Shown piece after piece: positions 45,672-54,696 of a stretch of DNA of 64,000 nucleotides. The notes under the pieces are model-generated. The model saw only the letters and a program-made list of their open reading frames with translations, did not search any database and was not told the DNA's origin. A program made the translations under genes and the position numbers. Position 1 is the first letter of the stretch, and every line of letters starts with the position of its first letter. The stretch lies in assembly GCA_965225715.1 (NCBI GenBank), contig CBDDBK010000002.1:62001-126000 (forward strand). The letters are read 5' to 3'. Origin of the DNA: CBDDBK01 sp965225715. GTDB lineage: Bacteria; Bacteroidota; Bacteroidia; Cytophagales; Flammeovirgaceae.

Positions 45672-46661
45672 ATGAGTTTCAAAAAAATAGTATATACTTT
45701 GCTTTCTTTTAGCGTATCAGGCTTACTTTTTTGGTATGTTTATAGAGATAGCAATATGAGTGGTATGCTTAAACACTTCAAAAATATTAATATAGTTTGG
45801 TTTAGTTTTTCAATATTATTTGGTTTTTTTGCTTATATTGTGAGGGCTTTTCGCTGGCAAATAGCCTTAGAGCCACTTGGTTATAAAGTCTCTCTTTTAA
45901 ACTCTTCAATGGCTGTTATTATCGGCTATTTTGCCAACTTATTTTTACCGCGCGTGGGTGAAATTGTGCGTTGTTCTGTACTTAAAAAAACGGATCAAGT
46001 TTCTGTAAAAGTAAGTTTTGGAACGGTGATTACTGAACGAATTGTTGATTTGATACTTTTAACTTTCTTTATTTGCTGTTCATTTTTGCTTCAACTGACT
46101 CGAATCAAAAAACTACTTATAGAGACACTTAACTATAATTTTAATTACTCTAAAATTGCTGTAGTACTTGCTCTAACTCTACTCCTTTTCTTAATTTTTA
46201 TAATTCTTTTGAAAAAAAACCATAAAAGACTTAAGCGTCATTCTATTTATAGATTTGGTTTACGGTTTTTAATAGATTTTAAAAAAGGCTTGACCAGTGT
46301 CAAATATATGAATAAAAAAAATAAGATAAAGTATATTGTAAGTAGCCTTTTAATTTGGGTTTTATATTACTATATGTTCTATATGGTTTTTATTAGTGTC
46401 AATAACCTTGGGGCAATAGATTTCGATAAAATCCTCTTTGTTTTTACTATGGGTTGTATCGGCATGATTATGCCAACCCCGGGAGGAGTAGGGGCTTTTC
46501 ACTTGCTTACAAGTGCCAGCTTGATAAGTTATAATGTGAGTAAAGAAGCCAGCAATTTTGTTGCTTTAATCCTTCATGGTGGACAATATTTCGGACTATG
46601 GCTTACTGCTTTGCTAACTTTAATTGTTTTAGCTATTGTTTTAAACCGTTCTAAAAAATAA
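45672..46661 (+). CDS. YbhN/AglD-like integral membrane protein (LPG synthase TM-domain family, UPF0104)
   Basis: The 329-residue protein has about eight membrane helices. It carries the family motifs VRAFRWQIALEPLGY, then FANLFLPRVGEIVRCSVL near residue 95-112 and GMIMPTPGGVGAFHLL in the C-terminal half. The family includes the flippase-like half of lysylphosphatidylglycerol synthase and lipid-handling proteins. Function in Bacteroidota is unassigned. It stands after the aldolase gene with a short gap and ends the plus-strand run. Confidence 0.83.
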   Translation: MSFKKIVYTLLSFSVSGLLFWYVYRDSNMSGMLKHFKNINIVWFSFSILFGFFAYIVRAFRWQIALEPLGYKVSLLNSSMAVIIGYFANLFLPRVGEIVRCSVLKKTDQVSVKVSFGTVITERIVDLILLTFFICCSFLLQLTRIKKLLIETLNYNFNYSKIAVVLALTLLLFLIFIILLKKNHKRLKRHSIYRFGLRFLIDFKKGLTSVKYMNKKNKIKYIVSSLLIWVLYYYMFYMVFISVNNLGAIDFDKILFVFTMGCIGMIMPTPGGVGAFHLLTSASLISYNVSKEASNFVALILHGGQYFGLWLTALLTLIVLAIVLNRSKK

Positions 46662-46667
46662 TTAATA

Positions 46668-46752
46668 CTATAGTCGGTCACTTGAAAAAATAATTTTTTA
46701 GGTATTTAATGCATTGGTATTGAAAATGAATCTTTCTAATATAAAAAAGTTT
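46668..46752 (+). repeat. Dispersed intergenic repeat, copy J without clear palindromic end
   Basis: It begins ctatagtcggtcacttgaaa, continues through gcattggtattgaaaatga, and fades near ctaatataaaaaag. It lies between convergent genes and just outside the tandem restriction genes. Confidence 0.65.
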
Positions 46753-46775
46753 AAATTTCTGATTTTCAAAATGAC

Positions 46776-49199
46776 TCACTTTTTTAAAAACCCATAATCG
46801 TATATTTTTGGTTCTATTTTTTTGGCAAGGACACTTAATTTGCTTCTCAAATCCATTATCAAAGTCATATAAGTTTGGTCTTGACTTTTAGAATTCATTT
46901 TGCCTTTAGCATTTTTGCCTTGAAAATGAGCCCTTATATCGTATAAAGAAGCGTTTACATTACAATTTTTCTGTTTGTGGTAATATTTCCATAATTTTTT
47001 GCCCGATTCAAAAACTGAGCTTGCCTCTGTCGAAAATACCAATGCCTTATTTCTATGTTTTTGTTTATTAAGCAAATCGCCATTGCTGGTAGGTTTTAAT
47101 TTTCCTTTTATAAAGTCAGTCATAAAATTGCTGTCAAACTTTTCTCTTGAATTAACCTCATACTCTGTAAAAGGAATCCAGTGATTGGTACCTACTTTTG
47201 AACTGATTCTATTTTTGCCATGAAATAAAGCAAATGCCAAACAATTATTTTGAAATTTGCTATCAATTTTCCATCCGTCATTTGGGTATAAAAATTGGTC
47301 TTTATCATTAAGCCAAGTGGATTTTAGCACTTGGCGAATGGCAAGATAAATACACATTATCATTATATTTTTTGAAGATATAACTCTAATTCTTGATTCT
47401 TTAATATCACTTTTTTTGGGATCGTTTGTAAAAAAAATGCCATTATTTGCTTGAAAATTAGGACCTACAAATCTAAGATAACCAATACTATTTGCATTTT
47501 CTTCATCATAAAATAGACGCAGCCAATTATTTATTGTATCTTTTTTTTTTATAGGATAGAATAACTTTTGACCTTCTACTTTGCCTCCATTGTCCAATAC
47601 ATCGCATTTGATTTTTTTAATTTCTTTTTTATTTTCTAAATTCCAGATTAAAAATCCGATTGGAAAATTACCCTTTACATTATCAAAAGTATTTGCCCGA
47701 CAAATAAAACCTTTTTGATATTCAGATTTAAAATAGTCTCGAAACTTTGCAAAATTTTGAGAAGTTACAAATTTTAATTTGCTAAAAGAAGCCAGTTTAG
47801 TATCAGGTAATTCTTGATAAATTCGCGCAAAAAATTGAGAAGATAATTCATTTACAGCAAAACTTATTATATTTTTAAATTGATCATGAATTTTGGTTAA
47901 ACTGATCCCATCTTTGCTGTTTCCATATTTGGGAGCCTCAGCATAAGGCGGATTAATATAAATGACTAATTTTTCTCTCTTTTTCGAATCATTGATAATA
48001 TTGAGCAAGGGTTTCGGTAATTTGCTGAAATCGTCATTCAAAAAATCAAATTGGAAAACGTGGTCTTCGAGTAAATTTGCTCCGTTGCTTATACGGTCTT
48101 TCATGACATCCACATCTTGTCGGTCAAGAGTAGAAGCCCAAATATGGTATTTATTGGTTAAACCGGTAAGTAAATTTCCCGTCCCCGCAGCACAATCCCA
48201 GATGTAATAATCGTCTTGCCAATCTTCACCCAAAACGTCGCCGAGATACTTTTGAGAAAGTTCTACCCAAATTTGAGGCGTAAAAAAACTCCCTTTTCGT
48301 TCCCTTATATCCTGAGGCACCAATAAATCCCGACGCTCCACAATATAATCCCAATAGTCTTTCTTGGGTGGTCTTTCGTATTTGTTCCAAAATTGCGTAT
48401 GTGCTTTTTGTTTGTCTTTAAAAGCTGTGGTACTATAATTAAATAAACCCGATTCGCTTAGCTTTCTATCTAATTCGTAATGATCTTTTTTTAGAAGGAC
48501 AAACAATTTTTCTTTTAAACTTTGGTTGTCCTTAGATAATATATCAGCCAGATAAAAATCCCCATCAAGAATACCTGCTTTTCTTAAAATAACCCAATCT
48601 ACAGCAATGCTTGGTTTGACCATTTGGAGCCATTTATTATAAATGACCATAAAATTATTTTTGTCAATTCTAATTTTTGAGGTATCAGATTTGCCCGAGA
48701 TAAAATTAAGTTTTATAAAATTCTTAATATCCCGGGAGTCTTTTTCAAAGTAGAAAAGCAGAGAATTTTGGTCTATGATATGGCTTACTTTTTCTAAAAG
48801 AAAGCTAAATTCCTTTGTTTTAGAATCAGAAGGTCTGACGTTCCAATTAAAATCGCTGGTATAAAAAACATCATGAATGGAATTATAAGGGATAAAGGCA
48901 ATCTTTTCAGAATCAAAAGCACCGAGGTAAGCTGGTGGGAGATTTTTATCGTATAATTTTGATTTTCCAATTGTTAAAATCAGCTGAACGATAGATTTGT
49001 AACTGTTAGCTTTTCCTTTTTTGGCTTCTGCCCAAAGTAGTGATTCTGTTTCGAAGAAAACATCTTGATTTTTCTTTTGGCTCAGTGGGCTAACGCAAAA
49101 ATCAATATCCCCAATAATCTTACTGCAATCGAAGTTTTCAAAATAATCTTGGGCAATTTTATTTTTTAATTCTTCTTCTCTTATGTTAAAGTAGGGCAT
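46776..49199 (-). CDS. Type IIG-like restriction-modification enzyme, intact copy
   Basis: The 807-residue single chain has an N-terminal PD-(D/E)XK-like nuclease region (IIGDIDFCVSP with D33, then LLWAEAKKGK with E58-A-K60). A helical linker follows, then a gamma-class N6-adenine methyltransferase: motif X GSFFTP (303-308), AdoMet motif I DCAAGTGN (335-342) and catalytic motif IV NPPY (416-419). Residues about 420-690 form the variable target-recognition part. The C-terminal 110 residues are conserved with the neighbour copy. Such enzymes both methylate and cut near one recognition site. It is the downstream member of a tandem pair whose central recognition parts differ. Confidence 0.82.
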   Translation of the reverse strand: MPYFNIREEELKNKIAQDYFENFDCSKIIGDIDFCVSPLSQKKNQDVFFETESLLWAEAKKGKANSYKSIVQLILTIGKSKLYDKNLPPAYLGAFDSEKIAFIPYNSIHDVFYTSDFNWNVRPSDSKTKEFSFLLEKVSHIIDQNSLLFYFEKDSRDIKNFIKLNFISGKSDTSKIRIDKNNFMVIYNKWLQMVKPSIAVDWVILRKAGILDGDFYLADILSKDNQSLKEKLFVLLKKDHYELDRKLSESGLFNYSTTAFKDKQKAHTQFWNKYERPPKKDYWDYIVERRDLLVPQDIRERKGSFFTPQIWVELSQKYLGDVLGEDWQDDYYIWDCAAGTGNLLTGLTNKYHIWASTLDRQDVDVMKDRISNGANLLEDHVFQFDFLNDDFSKLPKPLLNIINDSKKREKLVIYINPPYAEAPKYGNSKDGISLTKIHDQFKNIISFAVNELSSQFFARIYQELPDTKLASFSKLKFVTSQNFAKFRDYFKSEYQKGFICRANTFDNVKGNFPIGFLIWNLENKKEIKKIKCDVLDNGGKVEGQKLFYPIKKKDTINNWLRLFYDEENANSIGYLRFVGPNFQANNGIFFTNDPKKSDIKESRIRVISSKNIMIMCIYLAIRQVLKSTWLNDKDQFLYPNDGWKIDSKFQNNCLAFALFHGKNRISSKVGTNHWIPFTEYEVNSREKFDSNFMTDFIKGKLKPTSNGDLLNKQKHRNKALVFSTEASSVFESGKKLWKYYHKQKNCNVNASLYDIRAHFQGKNAKGKMNSKSQDQTYMTLIMDLRSKLSVLAKKIEPKIYDYGFLKK

Positions 49200-49295
49200 A
49201 AATTTGTAATAAAATAGAATATACGAATTAGGAAAATATAATTTTGGAAATCAAAAATTTTTATAGTTTAATAAATTAAAAACCAATAAAATGAC

Positions 49296-51746
49296 TCACT
49301 TTTTTAAAAACCCATAATCGTATATTTTTGGTTCTATTTTTTTGGCAAGGCTATTTAATTTGCTTCTCAAATCCATTATCAAAGTCATATAAGTTTGGTC
49401 TTGACTTTTAGAATTCATTTTGCCTTTAGCATTTTTGCCTTGAAAATAAGCCCTTATATCGTATAAAGAAGCGTTTACATTACAATTTTTCTGTTTATGA
49501 TAATATTTCCATAATTTTTTACCCGATTCAAATACGGCTTTCGCCTCTGTTGAAAATACTAATGCCTTATTTCTATGTTTTTGTTTATTAAGCAAATCGC
49601 CATTGCTGGTAGGTTTTAATTTACCTTTTATAAAGTCAGTCATAAAATTGCTGTCAAATTTTTCTCGGGAATCAACTTCGTATTCTGTAAAAGGTATCCA
49701 GTGATTGACTCCGTATTCAGATTGTATGTTATTGTTAAACAAGACATAAGTCAAGCAATCATTTTGAAATTCTATATCAATTTTCCATTTGTCATTCGGG
49801 CATAAAAACTGGTCTCGGTCGTTGAGCCAAGTGGCAGGAATAACTTTTCTTACTGCAAAATAAACTGAAATCACAATAAAATTATTATCACTGATAAGCG
49901 TATGACGTCCTCCTGCTTTTTTTCGTTTATTTAAATGCTCTATAAATACAGCATTTTGATTTTGGAAATCATTGCCTGTTGAACTCATATGTCCAATAAA
50001 AACTTTATTGCCATTGTTGTTACCATTACCATTTCCATTCTTGTTTTTTTCAATTAAAGCACTGATAAACTTTGAATCGTCATAGGCATCAATCTTTTTT
50101 GTGCCAATAAAATTGCCTTCCGTATTATAAATATCTGTTTGGCAATTATTAAATATTTCTTTTTTCTTGGTATCCCAAATCATAAAACCAATAGGAAATT
50201 GACCTTTTACATTGTCAAAAGTGTTGGCAGGCATGATAAATATTTGTTCCAACTTAGCTTCAAAATTTTTTCTCAAAGTTGAAAAATTGGGCGCTTGCAG
50301 TATTGTCAATTTTGAAAATTCTGCAAGAATAGAATTATTAAGTTCTTTATAGATTCGAATAAAAAATTGAGCAGATAACTCGCCGCTGGCTTTTCCTAAA
50401 TCTTTTTGATATTTATCATGAATTTCAGTCTTTTGAACGCCTTTTCTTCCTTTTCCAATTCTTGAATCCCCCTCTACATAAGGCGGATTAATATAAATGA
50501 CTAATTTTTCTCTCTTTTTCGAATCATTGATAATATTGAGTAAGGACTTGGGCAATTTGCTGAAATCGTCATTCAAAAAATCAAATTGGAAAACGTGGTC
50601 TTCGAGTAAATTTGCCCCGTTGCTTATACGGTCTTTCATCACATCCACATCTTGCCGGTCAAGAGTGGAAGCCCAAATATGGTATTTATTGGTTAAACCG
50701 GTAAGTAAATTTCCCGTCCCCGCAGCACAATCCCAGATGTAATAATCGTCTTGCCAATCTTCACCCAAAACGTCACCGAGATACTTTTGAGAAAGTTCTA
50801 CCCAAATTTGAGGCGTAAAAAAACTCCCTTTTCGTTCCCTTATATCCTGAGGAACCAATAAATCCCGACGCTCCACAATATAATCCCAATAGTCTTTCTT
50901 GGGTGGTCTTTCGTATTTGTTCCAAAATTGCGTATGTGCTTTTTGTTTGTCTTTAAAAGCTGTGGTACTATAATTAAATAAACCCGATTCGCTTAGCTTT
51001 CTATCTAATTCGTAATGATCTTTTTTTAGAAGTACGAATAACTTTTCCTTTAAACTTCGGTTATCTTCGGATAATATATCAGCAAGGTAAAAATCCCCAT
51101 CAAGAATACCTGCTTTTCTTAAAATAACCCAATCTACAGCAATGCTTGGCTTGACCATTCGGAGCCATTTATTGTAAATGACCATAAAATTATTTTTGTC
51201 AATTCTAATTTTTGAGGTATCAGATTTGCCCGAGATAAAATTAAGTTTTATAAAATTCTTAATATCTTCGGGAGTCTTTTTCAAAGTAAAAAAGCAGAGA
51301 ATTTTGGTCTATGATATGACTTACTTTTTCTAAAAGGAGAGCAAATTCTTTGGTCTTTGGGTCAGAAGGTCTGACCTTCCAATTAAAATCGCTGGTATAA
51401 AAAACATCATGAATGGAATTATAAGGGATAAAGGCAATCTTTTCAGAATCAAAAGCACCGAGGTAAGCCGGTGGGAGGTTTTTATCGTATAGAGTCTTGA
51501 TTTGCCAATCGTTAAAATCAGCTGGACGATAGATTTGTAACTGTTGGCTTTTCCTTTTTTGGCTTCTGCCCAAAATAGTGATTCTATTTCAAAGAAAACG
51601 TTTTGATTTTTCTTTTGGCTCGGTGGGCTAACGCAAAAATCAATATCCCCGATAATCTTACTGCAATCGAAGTTTTCAAAATAATCTTGGGCAATTTTAT
51701 TTTTTAATTCTTCCTCTTTTACATTAAAGTAGGGCATGACAGCCAT
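49296..51746 (-). pseudogene. Second type IIG-like restriction-modification gene, frameshifted in the nuclease half
   Basis: It aligns with the intact downstream copy almost base for base at both ends but differs in the central recognition region. Two indels break the 5' half: +2 bases near 51490 (gagtctt against atttt) and +1 near 51267 (tcttcggg against tcccggg). Between them the correct protein continues in another frame, and the original frame meets a stop at 51330. The 662-residue part from 51284 still holds intact motifs GSFFTP, DCAAGTGN and NPPY, so a nuclease-free methyltransferase could be made by reinitiation. A Gly-Asn run (GNGNGNNNGN) is unique to this copy. By homology the start is the ATG at 51737. 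Confidence 0.82.
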
Positions 51747-51761
51747 TTTTTAGATAATAAA

Positions 51762-51962
51762 TTATTCTTTCAGCTTTTTTGTTTGGGACACCCATTTTTT
51801 TAGATTATTCATATCTGGAAATAAATTCTTCACTGATTCTGGCTGATTCAGAGCTGGGTGAATTTCCACTCCCTTATCCATTAATTCAGAGAGTATTTTT
51901 ATTGTGTGTTTAATTTTTCCTATTCGTTCACTGTTATTTCTTTTAAAATTTAATTTAATCAT
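51762..51962 (-). CDS. Hypothetical 66-residue protein between actC and the restriction pair
   Basis: The short frame begins at ATG 51962, seven bases after the actC stop codon, and ends 16 bases before the second restriction gene. The protein is basic and helical (MIKLNFKRNNSERIGKIKHT, then a C-terminal VSQTKKLKE). No family is recognised. Its placement suggests either a small accessory or control protein of the restriction genes, or a chance frame. The regular codon use and tight spacing favour a real gene. Confidence 0.45.
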   Translation of the reverse strand: MIKLNFKRNNSERIGKIKHTIKILSELMDKGVEIHPALNQPESVKNLFPDMNNLKKWVSQTKKLKE

Positions 51963-51968
51963 TCGCAA

Positions 51969-53381
51969 TTACACCTTATCTGATTCAGGCACAGTATCGT
52001 TAGATATAGTATTTCTACTTTTGTAAACTTTTGAGTCCGAATCTTTTAATATAGCTTTTACTTCTGCCATGTTAATAACTGGAAAATATTTGGCAAATAG
52101 GAAAAAAGCCGTAAAAAACAAGCCAAAAGTAAAGATATAACACATTACATCATAAACGGTTGGAGAAAAATATACCCAGCTAGAAGGCAGATAATCTCGA
52201 TGCAAGGAAGTAACAATAATGACAAAACGTTCAAACCACATCCCAATATTAACAATAATAGAAAGAATAAAAGTAGCTATAATACTCGTCCTAATTTTTT
52301 TGATGTAGAACAGCTGGGGCGAAATAACATTACAAGCCATCATAGAAAAATATGCCCACCAATAAGGTCCTGACATTCTATTCACAAAAGCATATTGTTC
52401 ATAAGGCACTTGAGAATACCAAGCTATGAAAAATTCGGTTACGTAAGCAATACCCACTATAGAACCTGTTACAATGATGATGATATTCATTGATTCTATA
52501 TGTTCAAGGGTTATATAGTCCTCTAATTTATAGACTTTTCTAGTGATGAGCATTAGAGTAAGTACCATAGCAAAACCCGAGAAAATGGCACCTGAAACAA
52601 AATAAGGGGGGAAAATAGTTGTGTGCCAGCCGGGTATCACTGAAGTTGCAAAGTCAAAACTTACGATAGTATGCACCGATAAAACAAGTGGGGTAGAAAG
52701 ACCTGCTAATATTAAAGCAACTGATTCATAGTGCATCCAACTTTTTGCTGAACCATCCCAACCCAAACTTAGCATGCCATAAATAAGTCGGTAACGTTTA
52801 TTAGTAGCTCGGTCTCTGATCGTTGCAAAATCAGGGATAAGACCAATATACCAAAATAGTAAAGATACCGAAAAATAAGTACTAATAGCAAAAACATCCC
52901 ATAGCAAAGGAGAATTAAAGTTTACCCATAAAGAGCCAAAGGTATTTGGTAGGGGTAAAGCCCAATAGCCAACCCAGGGTCTACCCATATGAATAAGCGG
53001 CCAAAGCAGAGCACATATAACGGCAAAAATAGTCATGGCTTCGGCAGCTCTATTAATAGATGTTCTCCATTTTTGGCGAAACAAAAGTAAAATAGCTGAA
53101 ATCAACGTACCAGCATGTCCAATACCAACCCACCATACAAAGTTTGTAATATCCCAAGCCCACTGAACCGATTTATTTAAACCCCAACGACCTATACCAG
53201 TCCAGAGCATATCGCCTAAAAAATACCCACCCCAAAGTAATAAAATAAGAGAAACAGTTACTGCAGCTTTCCAAGATTTTGGAGCTTCATTTTCCACATG
53301 GCGCGATATGTCTTGAGTAATGTCATGATAAGTCTTTCCTCCCGTAACCAAGGGTTCACGAACTTCAGAGATGATTTGCAT
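51969..53381 (-). CDS. actC: Alternative complex III quinol-oxidising membrane subunit ActC (NrfD/PsrC family)
   Basis: The 470-residue protein has about ten membrane helices and the NrfD-family pattern seen in ActC: VREPLVTGGKTYHDITQDIS at the N-terminus, then NFVWWVGIGHAGTLISAIL, HMGRPWVGYWALPLPN, and HTIVSFDFATSVIPGWH. ActC is one of the two large menaquinol-binding membrane subunits of alternative complex III, which passes electrons to cytochrome oxidase. Normally it lies inside an actABCDEF operon. Here no other act gene is in the window: upstream is a nuclease-like gene, downstream the small frame and restriction genes. The complex parts must be elsewhere, or this is a displaced copy. 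Confidence 0.88.
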   Translation of the reverse strand: MQIISEVREPLVTGGKTYHDITQDISRHVENEAPKSWKAAVTVSLILLLWGGYFLGDMLWTGIGRWGLNKSVQWAWDITNFVWWVGIGHAGTLISAILLLFRQKWRTSINRAAEAMTIFAVICALLWPLIHMGRPWVGYWALPLPNTFGSLWVNFNSPLLWDVFAISTYFSVSLLFWYIGLIPDFATIRDRATNKRYRLIYGMLSLGWDGSAKSWMHYESVALILAGLSTPLVLSVHTIVSFDFATSVIPGWHTTIFPPYFVSGAIFSGFAMVLTLMLITRKVYKLEDYITLEHIESMNIIIIVTGSIVGIAYVTEFFIAWYSQVPYEQYAFVNRMSGPYWWAYFSMMACNVISPQLFYIKKIRTSIIATFILSIIVNIGMWFERFVIIVTSLHRDYLPSSWVYFSPTVYDVMCYIFTFGLFFTAFFLFAKYFPVINMAEVKAILKDSDSKVYKSRNTISNDTVPESDKV

Positions 53382-53456
53382 AGCTAAACACTAAATTATA
53401 AGTATCAATTATTAGATTATGAGGTAATCAATTATGAAAAAAAAGTTAAATTTTTT

Positions 53457-54008
53457 TTAAGTTTTCCATACATTGGGTTTAAAATTAGGTTTATTTCTAA
53501 TTTCTACGTTATCACCTTTTGTTTTTAAAACATACAGACCTTTTTTTATAGCATAGTTTTCAGTTTGCTCTTTAACAATCATACCTGCAATAGCCCCATA
53601 CATAGTTGTCCCTTTCAAATGGTTAGATGGATATTGTTGTAATTTATTAAGACGCTCTATATGATAGTCTACATCGTCTTTTTGTAATTTATTTTTAACC
53701 TCTACAATAACCGAATATACACTATTAACGAGCAAAATATCAATTTCTGCAAAAATTTTACCTTCACGTTTAATAACTACATTTTGTGCCATTTCCTCTA
53801 ATTCTATACCTCTTTCTTTAAACATTTCTAAAATTTTGGGAGCTACCTGCTCTTCTGCGTAGAGTCCAAGCGTATCCGAAATACCGGCAATTTGCTTGTT
53901 TGTTTTATCTATAGCCTCTTGCAATTTTCTGTTGGATTCTGACGTATATTCCCTAGCCTCTTTAAAAAGAGTTAATAATTGATCGTAAGTCATTGATTTA
54001 TCCTCCAT
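53457..54008 (-). CDS. Coiled-coil PD-(D/E)XK nuclease-like protein (DUF3782-like)
   Basis: The 183-residue protein has a helical N-terminal half with coiled-coil character (EAREYTSESNRKLQEAIDKT). A restriction-endonuclease-fold core follows: FAEIDILLVN with D90 and IVEVKNKL with E103-x-K105, the D...ExK catalytic pattern. The family (DUF3782-type) is common in cyanobacteria and Bacteroidota beside mobile regions, with no proven function. It lies between actC and a small membrane protein gene, in the second defence region. Confidence 0.72.
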   Translation of the reverse strand: MEDKSMTYDQLLTLFKEAREYTSESNRKLQEAIDKTNKQIAGISDTLGLYAEEQVAPKILEMFKERGIELEEMAQNVVIKREGKIFAEIDILLVNSVYSVIVEVKNKLQKDDVDYHIERLNKLQQYPSNHLKGTTMYGAIAGMIVKEQTENYAIKKGLYVLKTKGDNVEIRNKPNFKPNVWKT

Positions 54009-54137
54009 AATATCTTTTAGTTTAAGTACATTAGAGCTGTTTTAATAGATTTGGCTATTTTTTTTGAATCTTGATACCGGCACAGTACATGCCAATTGAT
54101 AATGGACTTTCATACCTGTTTAATTGCAATGATTTAG

Positions 54138-54482
54138 TTAATGCAATATGTCTGAATATTTATAGTTGCTGGGAGATAGATATGACATATTAAGGTCATC
54201 TCCACTTAATAAATGAATAAAGTACGAAAAATAAGATACTGCAATTAATCCTATACCAACATACTTTGTTTCGGTAGAGTTCCCTAAAACTAAAAGATCT
54301 ACTCCAGTAGCCGCAACAGTTAAAAAAGAAGAGCCTAGAGCAGTTTCTCCATTGGCTAAACACACAACCCCAGGAGCACAGGCTATGACGGTAGATGCAG
54401 CAATCTTTTCTGCACTTTGTCCGTGTGAATTAAAATTTTTAAAAATGAAGATTAATACTATGACAATTAATATTTTTTTCAT
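54138..54482 (-). CDS. Hypothetical small exported/membrane protein
   Basis: The 114-residue protein has a signal peptide (residues 1-21, cleavage likely after NSHGQ). Two further hydrophobic stretches follow (AASTVIACAPGVVCLANG and YVGIGLIAVSYFSYFIHLL). No family is recognised. It may be a small inner-membrane or outer-membrane-associated protein. The neighbours on the same strand are a nuclease-like gene and an OLD-like gene, without tight spacing, so no shared operon is implied. Confidence 0.5.
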   Translation of the reverse strand: MKKILIVIVLIFIFKNFNSHGQSAEKIAASTVIACAPGVVCLANGETALGSSFLTVAATGVDLLVLGNSTETKYVGIGLIAVSYFSYFIHLLSGDDLNMSYLSPSNYKYSDILH

Positions 54483-54696
54483 GATCAGATCATTTTAATG
54501 TGCTTGTAAATTATGAAAAAGGTTAATTCCCTTTAAGTTAAGTTTAAATTAAGAGTTCCAAATATACTATTAAAGTTAAATAAAGTGTTAAAAGGTTCTT
54601 TAAGCTTGGATTTAAACTATTCATTTCCCAAATATATGAATAATTCCTTTAGATAATCTTTGATTTTAAGAAAATCCACAATTTTGAATAATTGCT

